DNA from: Chitinophagales bacterium
Lineage (GTDB): Bacteria > Bacteroidota > Bacteroidia > Chitinophagales > LD1
Direction of reading: 5' to 3'
DNA: 64,000 bases
Assembly: GCA_019638515.1 (NCBI GenBank)
Contig: JAHBTS010000004.1
Span: 186,001 to 250,000 of the forward strand
Shown here: piece after piece, positions 54,567 through 63,547 of the stretch
Position numbering within the stretch: the first letter of the stretch is position 1
Layout of the letters: each line of letters opens with the position of its first letter
Translations under genes and position numbers: made by a program
Notes under the pieces: model-generated
What the model was told of the DNA's origin: nothing
Seen by the model: the letters and a program-made list of their open reading frames with translations, nothing else
Databases searched by the model: none

Positions 54567-55262
54567 ATGCGGATTTTAATTATTGGCGAAGAAGAGCGCA
54601 GGAATGTTTTGCGCAATAGGTTTGTACTCCGTTGTCCGCAAGTAGAGGTAGAATTAAGCGATGGCGATGCCGAAGAAGATTTCGAAGATTTTGATGCCAT
54701 CTTTGATGTAAACTTTGATGACGATAGCGAAAATTTTCCTGTGTATGCATCGCTGCGCGAAAAACCAATTTTTGTAAGTGTACTCAAGCAGCAATTGGCA
54801 GAAGCCGTTTACGTTGCCGATAGCAAAGTGCGCTGCCGTTTATTTGGCATCAATGCGCTGCCGTTTTTTTTAGAAAACGATGTTTGGGAAGTAAGCCTTT
54901 TTAGAAAGTTTGAAACACCCGAGCTCGAAAAAGTAATGCAGCTATTGAACCAACAGTGGCTTCCGGTAGAAGACCGCGTTGGCTTGGTAAAAGCAAGGGT
55001 AATTTTTATGATAATAAACGAAGCCTGCTACACTTTGCAAGAAGGAACAGCAAGCATAGAAGATATAGACCTAGCAATGAAACAAGGCACCAATTACCCA
55101 TTTGGTCCGTTTGAGTGGTGCGATAAAATTGGCATTACACATGTGTTTGAAACCTTAACAGCCTTATACGAAGACACTAAAGACGAGCGCTATAAAATTT
55201 GCCCGCTCTTAAAAACGAAATACTTGCGCAACGAAACTTTTTACCGCGCTGCCAAGCAATAA
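54567..55262 (+). CDS. 3-hydroxyacyl-CoA dehydrogenase-like protein with degenerate NAD domain
   Basis: A 231-residue protein, shorter than the usual 280-300. The C-terminal half (about residue 128 on) is a recognisable 3HCDH domain: RVGLVKARVIFMIINEACYTLQEG and AMKQGTNYPFGPFEWCDKIG. The N-terminal half should hold the NAD-binding Rossmann fold with GxGxMG, but begins RILIIGEEERRN, lacks that glycine motif, and then runs through a very acidic stretch (SDGDAEEDFEDFDA). The catalytic His/Glu pair of the usual enzyme also cannot be found. A non-catalytic or changed-function paralogue is likely. It follows the SPOR-like gene by 21 bases. Confidence 0.85.
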   Translation: MRILIIGEEERRNVLRNRFVLRCPQVEVELSDGDAEEDFEDFDAIFDVNFDDDSENFPVYASLREKPIFVSVLKQQLAEAVYVADSKVRCRLFGINALPFFLENDVWEVSLFRKFETPELEKVMQLLNQQWLPVEDRVGLVKARVIFMIINEACYTLQEGTASIEDIDLAMKQGTNYPFGPFEWCDKIGITHVFETLTALYEDTKDERYKICPLLKTKYLRNETFYRAAKQ

Positions 55263-55285
55263 TCAATCAGCACAATTTGTAAGCA

Positions 55286-56053
55286 TTACATAAAACAAAA
55301 GGATGCAAACCTGCTTATGGCGGTAAGCGTTTCTTTCTTTTTTTCAAACACGCTCATGTGTTTACAGGTATCATGAAAATGCACATCGGCAATAGATGGA
55401 AAACATACCTGCTTCGAAGTAAAAGCTATTGGCGCCACATTGTCTTGCTTGCCATTTATGAATAAAACAGGCACAAGCGTTTTCTTTAATACCTCCTCTT
55501 TGCTTTTGCGTTTCATCATGGCATTGGTTGCAGCAATAAGCGCTTTGGGATTGTATTTTTCTGCGCGTTGGGCAAGTGTTGCAATAAGTTTGGTATTCTT
55601 AAATGAAGGATGGAAATAATCTTTGTAAAGTTCGCGTACATAGGCAGGTGTACCATGTTTAGCAATAAATTCAATTCCCCTTTTTCGGGCAACCTTTTTT
55701 TCGTTGGTGTCTGCAAAGCAGTGCGAGTTTATTAAGCCAAATCCTGCCAGCAATTCGGGATATTTTTCTGCAAAGTGGAGTGCAATATAGCCGCCCATGC
55801 TATGCCCGAGCAATACACATTTTTTCACCTTTTCTTTTTGCAGCAGCGTACGTACATCTTCGGCATATTGCTCCATCGAAAGTTTACGCCCCGAACTTTG
55901 CAGTGGCGTATTTCCAAAACCTTCTAAATCGGGCACTATAACTTTATATTGCTTGCTCAGGTTGGTAGCTATATCGTTCCACATGTTTCCCTCTTCCAGA
56001 AACCCGTGAATAAGCACTACCGGCTTACCTGCTCCAAGTACTTTGTAATACAT
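55286..56053 (-). CDS. Alpha/beta hydrolase
   Basis: A 255-residue cytoplasmic alpha/beta hydrolase fold protein. It shows the oxyanion-hole segment VLIHGFLEEGNMW, the nucleophile elbow GHSMGGYIALHFAEKYPE with Ser, a probable Asp near FINGKQDNVAP, and a catalytic His in HDTCKHMSVFE. This set fits small esterases, epoxide/haloalkane-type hydrolases or the MenH-like group; the substrate cannot be told from sequence. It stands alone on the minus strand, converging with the 3HCDH-like gene. A TACCTTCG box (56071-56078) lies 17 bases upstream. Confidence 0.92.
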   Translation of the reverse strand: MYYKVLGAGKPVVLIHGFLEEGNMWNDIATNLSKQYKVIVPDLEGFGNTPLQSSGRKLSMEQYAEDVRTLLQKEKVKKCVLLGHSMGGYIALHFAEKYPELLAGFGLINSHCFADTNEKKVARKRGIEFIAKHGTPAYVRELYKDYFHPSFKNTKLIATLAQRAEKYNPKALIAATNAMMKRKSKEEVLKKTLVPVLFINGKQDNVAPIAFTSKQVCFPSIADVHFHDTCKHMSVFEKKKETLTAISRFASFCFM

Positions 56054-56070
56054 TGCTTTCCAATTTTACA

Positions 56071-56078
56071 CGAAGGTA
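56071..56078 (-). promoter_or_regulatory. -7-like box upstream of the alpha/beta hydrolase
   Basis: Minus strand reads TACCTTCG, 17 bases before the ATG at 56053. It is a one-base variant of TAnnTTTG; no TTG at the right spacing is clear. Confidence 0.38.
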
Positions 56079-56119
56079 AAAAAGCACAAAAGCAGTTTGT
56101 AAAACTTGTAAACACTTGC

Positions 56120-56545
56120 TTAGGTAAGCACTATAAATTGGTTGGTTTTTTCGCTTCTAATAAAGTTTAGAATTTCGGTAGTAAGCGGTTTAGATGCAAA
56201 GCCTTTTATTTCTTCGTAGGTTTTGCTTTTTTCAATATCTAAAGGATTAAGCGAGGAAGTAAGAATAAACACCCTTGTTTTGGCAATTACTTCTGCGGGC
56301 AATTGGCGGAAGTTGTCCATAAATTCCCAGCCATCCATGTCGGGCATGTTAATGTCTAAGAAAATAAAATCCGGAAAGCCGGGTGGGTTGCTTTGGGCAA
56401 TGTCTTTGAGTTCTTCCAATGCTTCTACCGGACTAACATGGCTCGAAATTTTGGTGGCAAACTTTTCGAACTCAATAATTTTTTCATTCAAAAAATTAAA
56501 GGCTCGGTCGTCATCAATTAGGAGTATGTGGTAATTTTTTTCCAT
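56120..56545 (-). CDS. Response regulator receiver protein
   Basis: A 141-residue single receiver. It has the acidic pocket in LLIDDDRAFNFLN, the phospho-acceptor Asp in FIFLDINMPDMDGWEF, Thr/Ser in VFILTSSLNP and Lys in GFASKPLTTEIL. It has no DNA-binding domain. It lies 27 bases downstream of a PAS histidine kinase gene on the same strand, so the pair probably forms one phosphorelay branch. The output must be a protein contact or a further phosphotransfer. Confidence 0.94.
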   Translation of the reverse strand: MEKNYHILLIDDDRAFNFLNEKIIEFEKFATKISSHVSPVEALEELKDIAQSNPPGFPDFIFLDINMPDMDGWEFMDNFRQLPAEVIAKTRVFILTSSLNPLDIEKSKTYEEIKGFASKPLTTEILNFIRSEKTNQFIVLT

Positions 56546-56572
56546 GTTGTTTACGGATGTATTTGTGAGTTT

Positions 56573-57874
56573 TTATTGCTTAATAAATGTAAGGTGCACT
56601 TCTGTTCCACTATTGGGTTCACTTAGTATATGAATTTTTCCTCCCATAATATCCATACCCTTTTTTACCATGTGTAAACCTATTCCTTTTCCCTCAATGT
56701 TTGAATTGAATTTTCTATATAATCCAAAGATTTTATGGCTGTGTTTATTTAAATCTACACCAATGCCGTTGTCTATAAAAACAACGGTTACTGTGGAGTT
56801 GCTTTCGCTAGCCTTAATTTTTATTTGTAGGGGCTGTTGGTCTTTTTTAAACTTAATGGCGTTTTGCAGCAGTTCGTAGAAAATATTGAGTACATATTCT
56901 CGCACACCCACAATGGTAAGGGTTTCATCTGCCAATAGTTCAATATTGGCGGCAATGTCGGGTGTTTGAATGGCACAGCGTTCTATGGCTTTTTGCAATA
57001 GCGGTTTTAGTTCGAGTTCTTCAAAAAGTAAGTTTTCTTTTTTCATGGTAAGAATATGGGTAAGGTCGCGCAGGGTTTCGTCCATGAGTAAGGCTTCCTT
57101 TTCCATTTCTTGCATAATTATGTTTTTGAGTGCTTCTGCTGAGGCGGCATTGGAAAGCACACTAAGGGCTGTTTGCATTTTAGATGTGTGCGAGCGCAAG
57201 CGGTGCGATACCACAAAGGCAAGTTCTTCTAAATCTTTGTTGTAGTTTACGAGGTTAGAAATTAGCAATGCGCGCTCGGCCTCGGCTTTTTTTCTTTCTG
57301 TGAAGTCGAAACATACACCTACCATGCGGGTGGGTTCGTTTCTAAATCCTCGTTTTACCAAGGCTACTAAATGTAAGTTGCGTATGGAGTTATCGTTTTG
57401 GCGGATTATTCTAAACTCTGCTTGAAAGGCGTTGCCGCTACCCGTGATGGAGGCAAAACTTTTGCTGAGTGTAGATCTATCTTCAGGTACTACAAAGTTG
57501 AAAAACACTTTGCTTATACTAGGGTATTGTTCTTGGTTTTCAATTCCGTAGATGGTAAACATTTGGTCGTCCCAAATAATTTGGCCGGTAGCTCCGCTCC
57601 ATTCCCAAACGCCCGCTTTAGAGGCTTTGGAGGCAAGTGCAAATTTTTCGTTAGTTGCTGCAATTTTTCTTTCCAACTCTGCTTTCTCTATTTGCAGAAT
57701 ACGCAGAGAGTGCTCTGCAAAATTTTTTGCTTGCTCATTGGTTTGAACACTTTTATTTAACTCTAATAAAAATGCTTGGCAATCTTTATGGGAACGCAAA
57801 TGCTCCGGCAGCAAGTTTAGGTGCTGTGCAAGTAGTGGATGCCAAGTTTCTGTGGTTGTGGTAGCGGACGCCAT
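56573..57874 (-). CDS. PAS-domain sensor histidine kinase (cytoplasmic)
   Basis: A 433-residue protein with no transmembrane helix. The order is: N-terminal helical coiled region (1-75), PAS domain (about 75-195, ASKAGVWEWSGATGQIIWDD and EFRIIRQNDNSIRNLHLVALVKRG, with a PAC-like end GVCFDFTERKKAEAER), dimerisation helix with the phospho-acceptor His in AFVVSHRLRSHTSKMQ, and an ATPase domain with FYELLQNAIKF (N box), VFIDNGIGVDL (G1), FNSNIEGKGIGLHMVKKGMDIMGG (G2). The PAS domain suggests a small-molecule, redox or light-like cue. The receiver gene downstream is its likely partner. Confidence 0.94.
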   Translation of the reverse strand: MASATTTTETWHPLLAQHLNLLPEHLRSHKDCQAFLLELNKSVQTNEQAKNFAEHSLRILQIEKAELERKIAATNEKFALASKASKAGVWEWSGATGQIIWDDQMFTIYGIENQEQYPSISKVFFNFVVPEDRSTLSKSFASITGSGNAFQAEFRIIRQNDNSIRNLHLVALVKRGFRNEPTRMVGVCFDFTERKKAEAERALLISNLVNYNKDLEELAFVVSHRLRSHTSKMQTALSVLSNAASAEALKNIIMQEMEKEALLMDETLRDLTHILTMKKENLLFEELELKPLLQKAIERCAIQTPDIAANIELLADETLTIVGVREYVLNIFYELLQNAIKFKKDQQPLQIKIKASESNSTVTVVFIDNGIGVDLNKHSHKIFGLYRKFNSNIEGKGIGLHMVKKGMDIMGGKIHILSEPNSGTEVHLTFIKQ

Positions 57875-57955
57875 ATTTTAGAACATGGTAAGTGTTTCGT
57901 AAACTTAGTGTTATTTACGAAAATCCAAACTTACGGTTCGTTCTAAATATAACTT

Positions 57956-59167
57956 TTATGCTAATGCTTTGCGTACTTCTTCTGCTGCTTCTTTTAAAAG
58001 TATGGCAGGGCGTACTTGTAAGCCGCTTTCGTCAATTAGTTTTTTGGCTTCGGCAGCATTGGTTCCTTGGAGGCGCACAATAATTGGCACCGGAATATTG
58101 CCTATAGTGCGATAGGCATCTACAATACCTTGCGCTACTCTATCGCAACGAACAATACCTCCAAATATATTTACCAAAATTGCTTTCACATTAGGATCTT
58201 TAAGAATAATTCTAAAGGCTTTTTCAACTCTTTCGGCATTGGCTGTGCCACCCACGTCTAAGAAGTTGGCAGGCTCACCACCGTTTAGTTTTATCATGTC
58301 CATGGTTGCCATGGCTAATCCTGCTCCGTTTACCATACAGCCTACGTTGCCATCTAATTTTACATAGTTTAAATCGGCATTGGTTGCTTCTACTTCTGTG
58401 GGGTCTTCTTCGTTTAGGTCGCGCATGGCGGCTAAATCTGCATGGCGGTAAAGTGCGTTATCGTCTAAAGATATTTTTCCATCTACGGCAATAATACGGC
58501 TGTCGGAAGTTTTTAGGCAAGGGTTAATTTCTACCATAGCGGCATCGCTGCTGAGGTAGGTATTGTAAAGTGCTTTTACAAATTTGGTCATTTCTTTAAA
58601 GGCATTGCCGCTTAAGCCTAGGTTGAAGGCAATTTTACGGCATTGGTAGTCTTGTAAGCCTACGGCTGCATCTACCCACTCTTTATGAACCAATTCCGGA
58701 GTTTTTTCGGCTACTTCTTCTATGTCCATTCCTCCTTCGGTAGAATAGATAAAAACGTTTTTTCCGGTACCGCGATCGAGCAAAATAGAGATATAAAATT
58801 CTTTTGGCTCACTTTCGCCCGGGTAGTACACATCTTGTGCCACCAAAATTTTATTTACCAGTTTACCTGCTTCTCCGGTTTGTTTTGTAACCAGCACACC
58901 ACCTAAAATATTGCCTGCTATTTCTTTTACTTTATCTAAGTTTTTGGCAAGTGCCACACCGTTTTGGTCGGTTCCGCGTATTTTTCCTTTTCCCCTTCCG
59001 CCTGCGTGTATCTGGCTTTTTACAACCACCCACTTGCTGTTGTATAGCTCATCTAATTTTTTAGCGGCTTCTACGGCTTGCTCTACTGTTTCTGCTACTA
59101 TTCCTTCTTGAATGGATGCTCCGTTTTTTTTGAGTAGTTCTTTTGCCTGATATTCGTGTAAATTCAT
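57956..59167 (-). CDS. sucC: Succinyl-CoA synthetase beta subunit
   Basis: ADP- or GDP-forming succinate-CoA ligase, beta chain, in the TCA cycle. The 403 residues open with the family MNLHEYQAKELLKKNGASIQEG start and include the ATP-grasp segment with VVVKSQIHAGGRGKGKIRG, the NPCLKTSDSRIIAVDGKISLDDNALYR metal/nucleotide region, and GCMVNGAGLAMATMDMIKLNGGEPANFLDVGG. The alpha subunit gene (sucD) is not in the window. A -7-like TACATTCG box lies 36 bases upstream. Function is confident. Confidence 0.97.
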   Translation of the reverse strand: MNLHEYQAKELLKKNGASIQEGIVAETVEQAVEAAKKLDELYNSKWVVVKSQIHAGGRGKGKIRGTDQNGVALAKNLDKVKEIAGNILGGVLVTKQTGEAGKLVNKILVAQDVYYPGESEPKEFYISILLDRGTGKNVFIYSTEGGMDIEEVAEKTPELVHKEWVDAAVGLQDYQCRKIAFNLGLSGNAFKEMTKFVKALYNTYLSSDAAMVEINPCLKTSDSRIIAVDGKISLDDNALYRHADLAAMRDLNEEDPTEVEATNADLNYVKLDGNVGCMVNGAGLAMATMDMIKLNGGEPANFLDVGGTANAERVEKAFRIILKDPNVKAILVNIFGGIVRCDRVAQGIVDAYRTIGNIPVPIIVRLQGTNAAEAKKLIDESGLQVRPAILLKEAAEEVRKALA

Positions 59168-59202
59168 GATGTATAATTTCTTCTTATAGAATTTTGAACG
59201 GA

Positions 59203-59210
59203 CGAATGTA
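59203..59210 (-). promoter_or_regulatory. -7-like box upstream of sucC
   Basis: Minus strand reads TACATTCG, 36 bases before the sucC ATG; identical to the boxes before phoH and comEC. Confidence 0.4.
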
Positions 59211-59434
59211 TAAAGCTGTTTTAAATTTAGGGGATAATTTTTGAAGAAATGAATGTTTTATTGGGCAGTCGGTGTGTTTGCAGCATCGCTAAGCGCAAGT
59301 TGCAGATGGTAGCCTGTGGAGCGGGTGTTTAAAGTTTGTAAATACCGTTTTGTTGCAATATATTGTTAATCAATTAAAAACAAATTAAAATTTGAAGCGA
59401 TTACATTGGTGTTAAAATAGAAATTCAATATTTC

Positions 59435-59468
59435 TTTGGTTTTATTCAAGATTTTATTAGTATCTTTG
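59435..59468 (+). promoter_or_regulatory. Bacteroidota-type promoter of the GT5-like/DUF4270/glmS operon
   Basis: TTTG (59435-59438), 22-base spacer, TATCTTTG (59461-59468), an exact TAnnTTTG match. The ATG at 59532 is 63 bases downstream, giving a leader of roughly 55 bases. Confidence 0.65.
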
Positions 59469-59531
59469 CAGCCCGTTTTAGCGGAAAACGTTCTCAACGC
59501 TTTATTGTTCACAAAAATCTAATAGTTAAGC

Positions 59532-60341
59532 ATGGAAAAGAAGCGCATCCTGATAATAACGCAGGAAATGGATCCCTACATCAATCTCACCGAAGCCTCA
59601 AGAATTTTAAACGAACTCCCTAAGCACATCTTAGAAAACGGAAACGAAATCCGTGTTTTAATGCCCAAATTTGGAAATATCAACGAAAGAAGACATAAGT
59701 TACACGAAGTAGTGCGCCTAAGCGGTATAAATGTAATTATTAACGATGAAGATTTTCCGTTGGTAATTAAAGTAGCCTCGTTGCCGGGAGCACGCCTGCA
59801 AGTTTACTTTTTAGATAATGAAGACTTCTTTAAGCGCAAAGCCGTGTTTGAAGACGAAAACAACAACTTTTTTGAAGACAACAGCGATCGTATGGTTTTC
59901 TTCTGCAAAGGAGCTTTGGAAACCGTTCGCAAATTTGGTTGGGCACCGGATATTATCCACTGCGTTGGTTGGATGACCAGTTTAATTCCAATGTATTTAA
60001 AAACTACATATAAAGACGATCCGGTTTTTGCCAATGCCAAAGTGGTTTATACCGTTTACAAAAACGAGTTTCCTTCTACACTAAAAAGCAATTTCCCTAC
60101 ACTGTTGCGCATTAGCGATGATATTACGCCAAAACATGTAGAGTATTTTAAGAATGGCGATAATGCTAGCCTGCTTATTGGCGGAACCGAATTTGCCGAT
60201 GCCTTAATTGTTGGCAATAACGAATTAGACGATAAAGTTCAAAAGCACGTAAAGAAAACTAAGAAGCCAACTTTAAACTTAGATCTTGGCGAGGGAAGCG
60301 TAGAAGAAGTGAGTAAGTTTTTCTTTAATGTTATGAACTAA
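59532..60341 (+). CDS. Starch/glycogen synthase-like protein, N-terminal (GT5) domain only
   Basis: A 269-residue protein. It resembles the N-terminal Rossmann half of GT5 starch/glycogen synthases (RILIITQEMDPYINL, NGNEIRVLMPKFGNINERR, FFCKGALETVRKFGWAPDIIHCVGW). The C-terminal donor-binding half is absent, and the KTGGL motif that binds ADP-glucose in full enzymes is not present: the equivalent segment reads YINLTEASRILNELPK. So glucan synthesis by this protein alone is unlikely. The short form appears in other Bacteroidota genomes as I recall, in the same order with a DUF4270 gene and glmS, so it is probably not a recent truncation. Its role is unknown. Confidence 0.85.
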   Translation: MEKKRILIITQEMDPYINLTEASRILNELPKHILENGNEIRVLMPKFGNINERRHKLHEVVRLSGINVIINDEDFPLVIKVASLPGARLQVYFLDNEDFFKRKAVFEDENNNFFEDNSDRMVFFCKGALETVRKFGWAPDIIHCVGWMTSLIPMYLKTTYKDDPVFANAKVVYTVYKNEFPSTLKSNFPTLLRISDDITPKHVEYFKNGDNASLLIGGTEFADALIVGNNELDDKVQKHVKKTKKPTLNLDLGEGSVEEVSKFFFNVMN

Positions 60342-60409
60342 AAAAAGTATGGCATGAAATTTTTTTCATAGCCTTGCGTTTTGGTTATTCATAAAAAGTA
60401 ATTTGAAAC

Positions 60410-61702
60410 TTGAAATTAAGTATTACCAATATTGCAGTGGGCTTTATGCTCGCTGCAATTTTTTTTGAAGCAAGCTCCTGCACAGAACCGGTAATTACCG
60501 ATAAAACCCTGTTGGGCGAAGACGAAGAACTACTTCTTGGTACAGCAGATACCTTTTCGGTAAACAGCTATTTACAGCGCGAAAGCAATATAGGTACCAG
60601 TAGCGTTAGCGGAGGTATTTTGGGCAATATTACCGACCCTGTTTTCGGTTCTACCTATGCCGGATTTTATGCCAACTTTAGAACTACTACCAACAATATA
60701 AATTTTGGAGAAAACCTTACCTTAGACTCTTGTGTATTGGTGTTGAACTATCGCGCTTTATATGGCAACAATACCCAACCGGTGCAACTCAGCGTATATG
60801 AATTAGACCAAGATATTTTAAGCAATGTCCAGTATTACAGCAATGCCAGTTTTGCAGTAAAAACCCCTCCGGTAGCCCAACTCGGTAATTTTGTACCCAA
60901 TGCTTTAGATACGGTAAATGTTTATGGTGTGGCATACAGCCCACAATTGCGTATAAGATTGAGCAACGATTTTGGTAATAAAATTCTACATGCCGACACG
61001 CTTAACTTAATAAACAGCACCGCCTTTAAAACCTTTATGAAAGGACTTAGCGTATCGGTGCAACCGGGTGCCCAAGGCAATGGCTTGGTAGCATTCAATT
61101 TATATGCTGCCGAAACCGGCATAGCACTGTATTACAGCAACAGCGCTAGCGATTCGCTGGTGTATTTATTCCCTATTTCATCTTCGGGCCAAAGTGTAAA
61201 CCGCTTTGAGCACACATTGGGCAACACCGTAAACCAATACCTTATCAATGCCGAAACCGTAAGCGATGAAATACTGCCAATAGTAAGTGGAGGTGGAACC
61301 AAAGTAAAAATTACCATTCCGGAGTTAGATTCTTTGCCCCAAAACGTAGCCATAAACAAAGCAGAATTTATTATTCCGCTTTCTACAGTTTATAGCAATT
61401 ACGATACTATTTTTACCCCTCCGGGCGCTATTGCTTTTTATAGATTGAACGACTTGGGAGTAGAGGTGAATGACACCGATTACTCCAACGGTAGAATTGA
61501 AACCGTTACCATAAACGGGCAAACCATTAAACGCTATCGTGTAAATATTACTCGCTATGCCCAAAATTTACTAAAAGGTGCCTATAAAAACAATGGATTT
61601 GTATTGGCAGCACCCGATGCCAACGGGCAACGCATGGTGCTCTCTAATTCCACCGACAAAAATTATAGAATTGCATTAAAAATCATTTATACCAAACTGT
61701 AA
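60410..61702 (+). CDS. DUF4270 family lipoprotein
   Basis: A 430-residue surface lipoprotein. The start is a TTG at 60410, since no earlier start gives a signal peptide and the next Met lies inside it. The lipobox is FFEASSC with Cys24 as lipidation site. The rest is the beta-rich DUF4270 domain, widespread in Bacteroidota and of unknown function: ILGNITDPVFGSTYAGFYANFR near residue 65 and KRYRVNITRYAQNLLKG near residue 370. The C-terminus ends directly at residue 430 with no sorting domain. It stands six bases ahead of glmS and 68 after the GT5-like gene, so all three look like one operon. Confidence 0.9.
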   Translation: MKLSITNIAVGFMLAAIFFEASSCTEPVITDKTLLGEDEELLLGTADTFSVNSYLQRESNIGTSSVSGGILGNITDPVFGSTYAGFYANFRTTTNNINFGENLTLDSCVLVLNYRALYGNNTQPVQLSVYELDQDILSNVQYYSNASFAVKTPPVAQLGNFVPNALDTVNVYGVAYSPQLRIRLSNDFGNKILHADTLNLINSTAFKTFMKGLSVSVQPGAQGNGLVAFNLYAAETGIALYYSNSASDSLVYLFPISSSGQSVNRFEHTLGNTVNQYLINAETVSDEILPIVSGGGTKVKITIPELDSLPQNVAINKAEFIIPLSTVYSNYDTIFTPPGAIAFYRLNDLGVEVNDTDYSNGRIETVTINGQTIKRYRVNITRYAQNLLKGAYKNNGFVLAAPDANGQRMVLSNSTDKNYRIALKIIYTKL

Positions 61703-61708
61703 AAGAAT

Positions 61709-63547
61709 ATGTGCGGAATAGTTGCTTACATCGGTCATCGCGAGGCGTATCCGATTTTAATTAAGGGTTTAAAAAGATTAGAATATCGCGGCTACGATAG
61801 TGCAGGAGTAGCACTGTATAACCATACATTAAACATCTACAAAAAGAAAGGAAAAGTAGCCGATTTAGAAGCCGCTACACTTGGTGCCAATATAAATGGA
61901 AATTTAGGAATGGGGCATACGCGCTGGGCAACCCATGGCGAACCCAACGATGCCAACAGCCACCCGCACCTTTCTCAATCCGGTGAAATAGCCATTATAC
62001 ACAATGGTATTATAGAAAACTACGCCACCCTCAAAGAGGAACTAATAAATCGCGGACACACCTTTAAAAGCGATACTGATACCGAAGTGCTGGTGCATTT
62101 AATTGAAGAAATTAAGACCCAAGAGAATTGCTCCTTAGAAGAATCTGTACGCTTGGCATTAAACGAAGTGGTTGGTGCATACGCCATTGTAATTATTTCG
62201 CGCAACGACCCTACCAAACTTATTGGCGCACGTAAAGGCAGCCCATTGGTGGTGGGTATTGGCGAAGCAGGCGAATATTTTATGGCAAGCGATGCCACTC
62301 CAATTATTGAATACACACGCCAAGTACTCTATTTAGAAGACGGTGAAATTGCATACATCCGCGATAAAGAACTTACCATTCGCACCATAGCCAATGAAGA
62401 AGTATCGCCATTTATTCAGCAATTGGCAATGAATTTAGAAGCCATTGAAAAAGGCGGCTACCCTCATTTTATGCTCAAAGAAATTCATGAACAACCGCGC
62501 TCAATTTACGATAGTATTCGTGGTCGTTTCGATCCGCAAAGAGGCACCTTTGCCATGCGCAGCTTAAAAGAGTATGAGCATAAAATAAAAAACCTTAGGC
62601 GTATTATTATTGTTGGCTGCGGTACTTCTTGGCACGCAGGCTTGGTGGGCGAGTATTTATTTGAAAACTTAGCCCGCATTCCGGTAGAAGTAGAATATGC
62701 CAGCGAATTTCGCTATCGCAACCCGGTTATTAACGAAGACGATTTGGTAATTGCCATTTCGCAAAGTGGCGAAACTGCCGATACTTTAGAAGCCATGCGC
62801 ATTGCAAAAGAGCACGGAGCAACCGTTTTTGGTTTGTGCAATGTGGTGGGTTCCTCTATTCCCCGATTAAGCCATGCAGGCGCTTACACCCATGCCGGCC
62901 CGGAAATAGGCGTAGCCTCTACCAAAGCGTTTACAGCACAAGTTTCTATTCTTACATTATGGGCATTGGCATTTGGAGAATTGCAAGGCAAGCTGTCTAA
63001 AAATGAGTTGCGCACAGCCATGGCAGAGCTAGAAACTATCCCGGCCAAGGTGGAAAAAATACTAAAATACGAACCGCAAATAGTTGAAATTGCCGAGCGT
63101 TTCAGCAATGCACAAAACTTTCTTTTCTTAGGAAGAGGTTATGGCTTTCCGGTTGCGTTAGAAGGCGCATTAAAGCTCAAAGAAATTTCATACATACATG
63201 CAGAAGGCTATCCGGCAGCAGAAATGAAACACGGTCCTATTGCTTTAATAGACGATAAAATGCCGGTAGTAGTAATTGCCACTAAATCTTCTAATTACGA
63301 TAAAGTAGTAAGCAATATTCAAGAAGTAAAGGCAAGAAAAGGGATTGTAATTGCCATTGTTACCGAAGGCGATACCAAAGTGCCCGCCATGACAGATTAC
63401 GCACTAGAAATTCCTTTGGTAAGCGATTTCTTAGAAGCTTTGCTCACCACCATTCCTTTGCAATTGCTTTCGTATCATATTGCTGTGTTGCGCGGTTGCA
63501 ATGTAGATCAACCACGCAATTTAGCTAAGAGCGTAACGGTAGAATAA
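61709..63547 (+). CDS. glmS: Glutamine-fructose-6-phosphate aminotransferase (isomerizing)
   Basis: Makes glucosamine 6-phosphate from fructose 6-phosphate and glutamine, the entry step to UDP-GlcNAc for murein, LPS and glycans. The 612 residues comprise a class II glutaminase (Cys2 as the N-terminal nucleophile in MCGIVAYIG, plus GHTRWATHGEP and IIHNGIIENY) and two SIS sugar isomerase domains (VGCGTSWHAGLVGEYLFE, AISQSGETADTLEAM, HAEGYPAAEMKHGPIALI, with the C-terminal DQPRNLAKSVTVE). It is six bases after the DUF4270 gene. A terminator overlaps its stop. Confidence 0.98.
   Translation: MCGIVAYIGHREAYPILIKGLKRLEYRGYDSAGVALYNHTLNIYKKKGKVADLEAATLGANINGNLGMGHTRWATHGEPNDANSHPHLSQSGEIAIIHNGIIENYATLKEELINRGHTFKSDTDTEVLVHLIEEIKTQENCSLEESVRLALNEVVGAYAIVIISRNDPTKLIGARKGSPLVVGIGEAGEYFMASDATPIIEYTRQVLYLEDGEIAYIRDKELTIRTIANEEVSPFIQQLAMNLEAIEKGGYPHFMLKEIHEQPRSIYDSIRGRFDPQRGTFAMRSLKEYEHKIKNLRRIIIVGCGTSWHAGLVGEYLFENLARIPVEVEYASEFRYRNPVINEDDLVIAISQSGETADTLEAMRIAKEHGATVFGLCNVVGSSIPRLSHAGAYTHAGPEIGVASTKAFTAQVSILTLWALAFGELQGKLSKNELRTAMAELETIPAKVEKILKYEPQIVEIAERFSNAQNFLFLGRGYGFPVALEGALKLKEISYIHAEGYPAAEMKHGPIALIDDKMPVVVIATKSSNYDKVVSNIQEVKARKGIVIAIVTEGDTKVPAMTDYALEIPLVSDFLEALLTTIPLQLLSYHIAVLRGCNVDQPRNLAKSVTVE

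Larger units (their letters stand above)
59168..59531. other. Gene-free gap between sucC and the GT5-like gene
   Basis: A 364-base divergent gap. It carries the sucC -7-like box (59203-59210, minus) and a well-formed promoter for the rightward genes (59435-59468). The middle has no open frame, tRNA or notable repeat that I can see. Confidence 0.6.
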
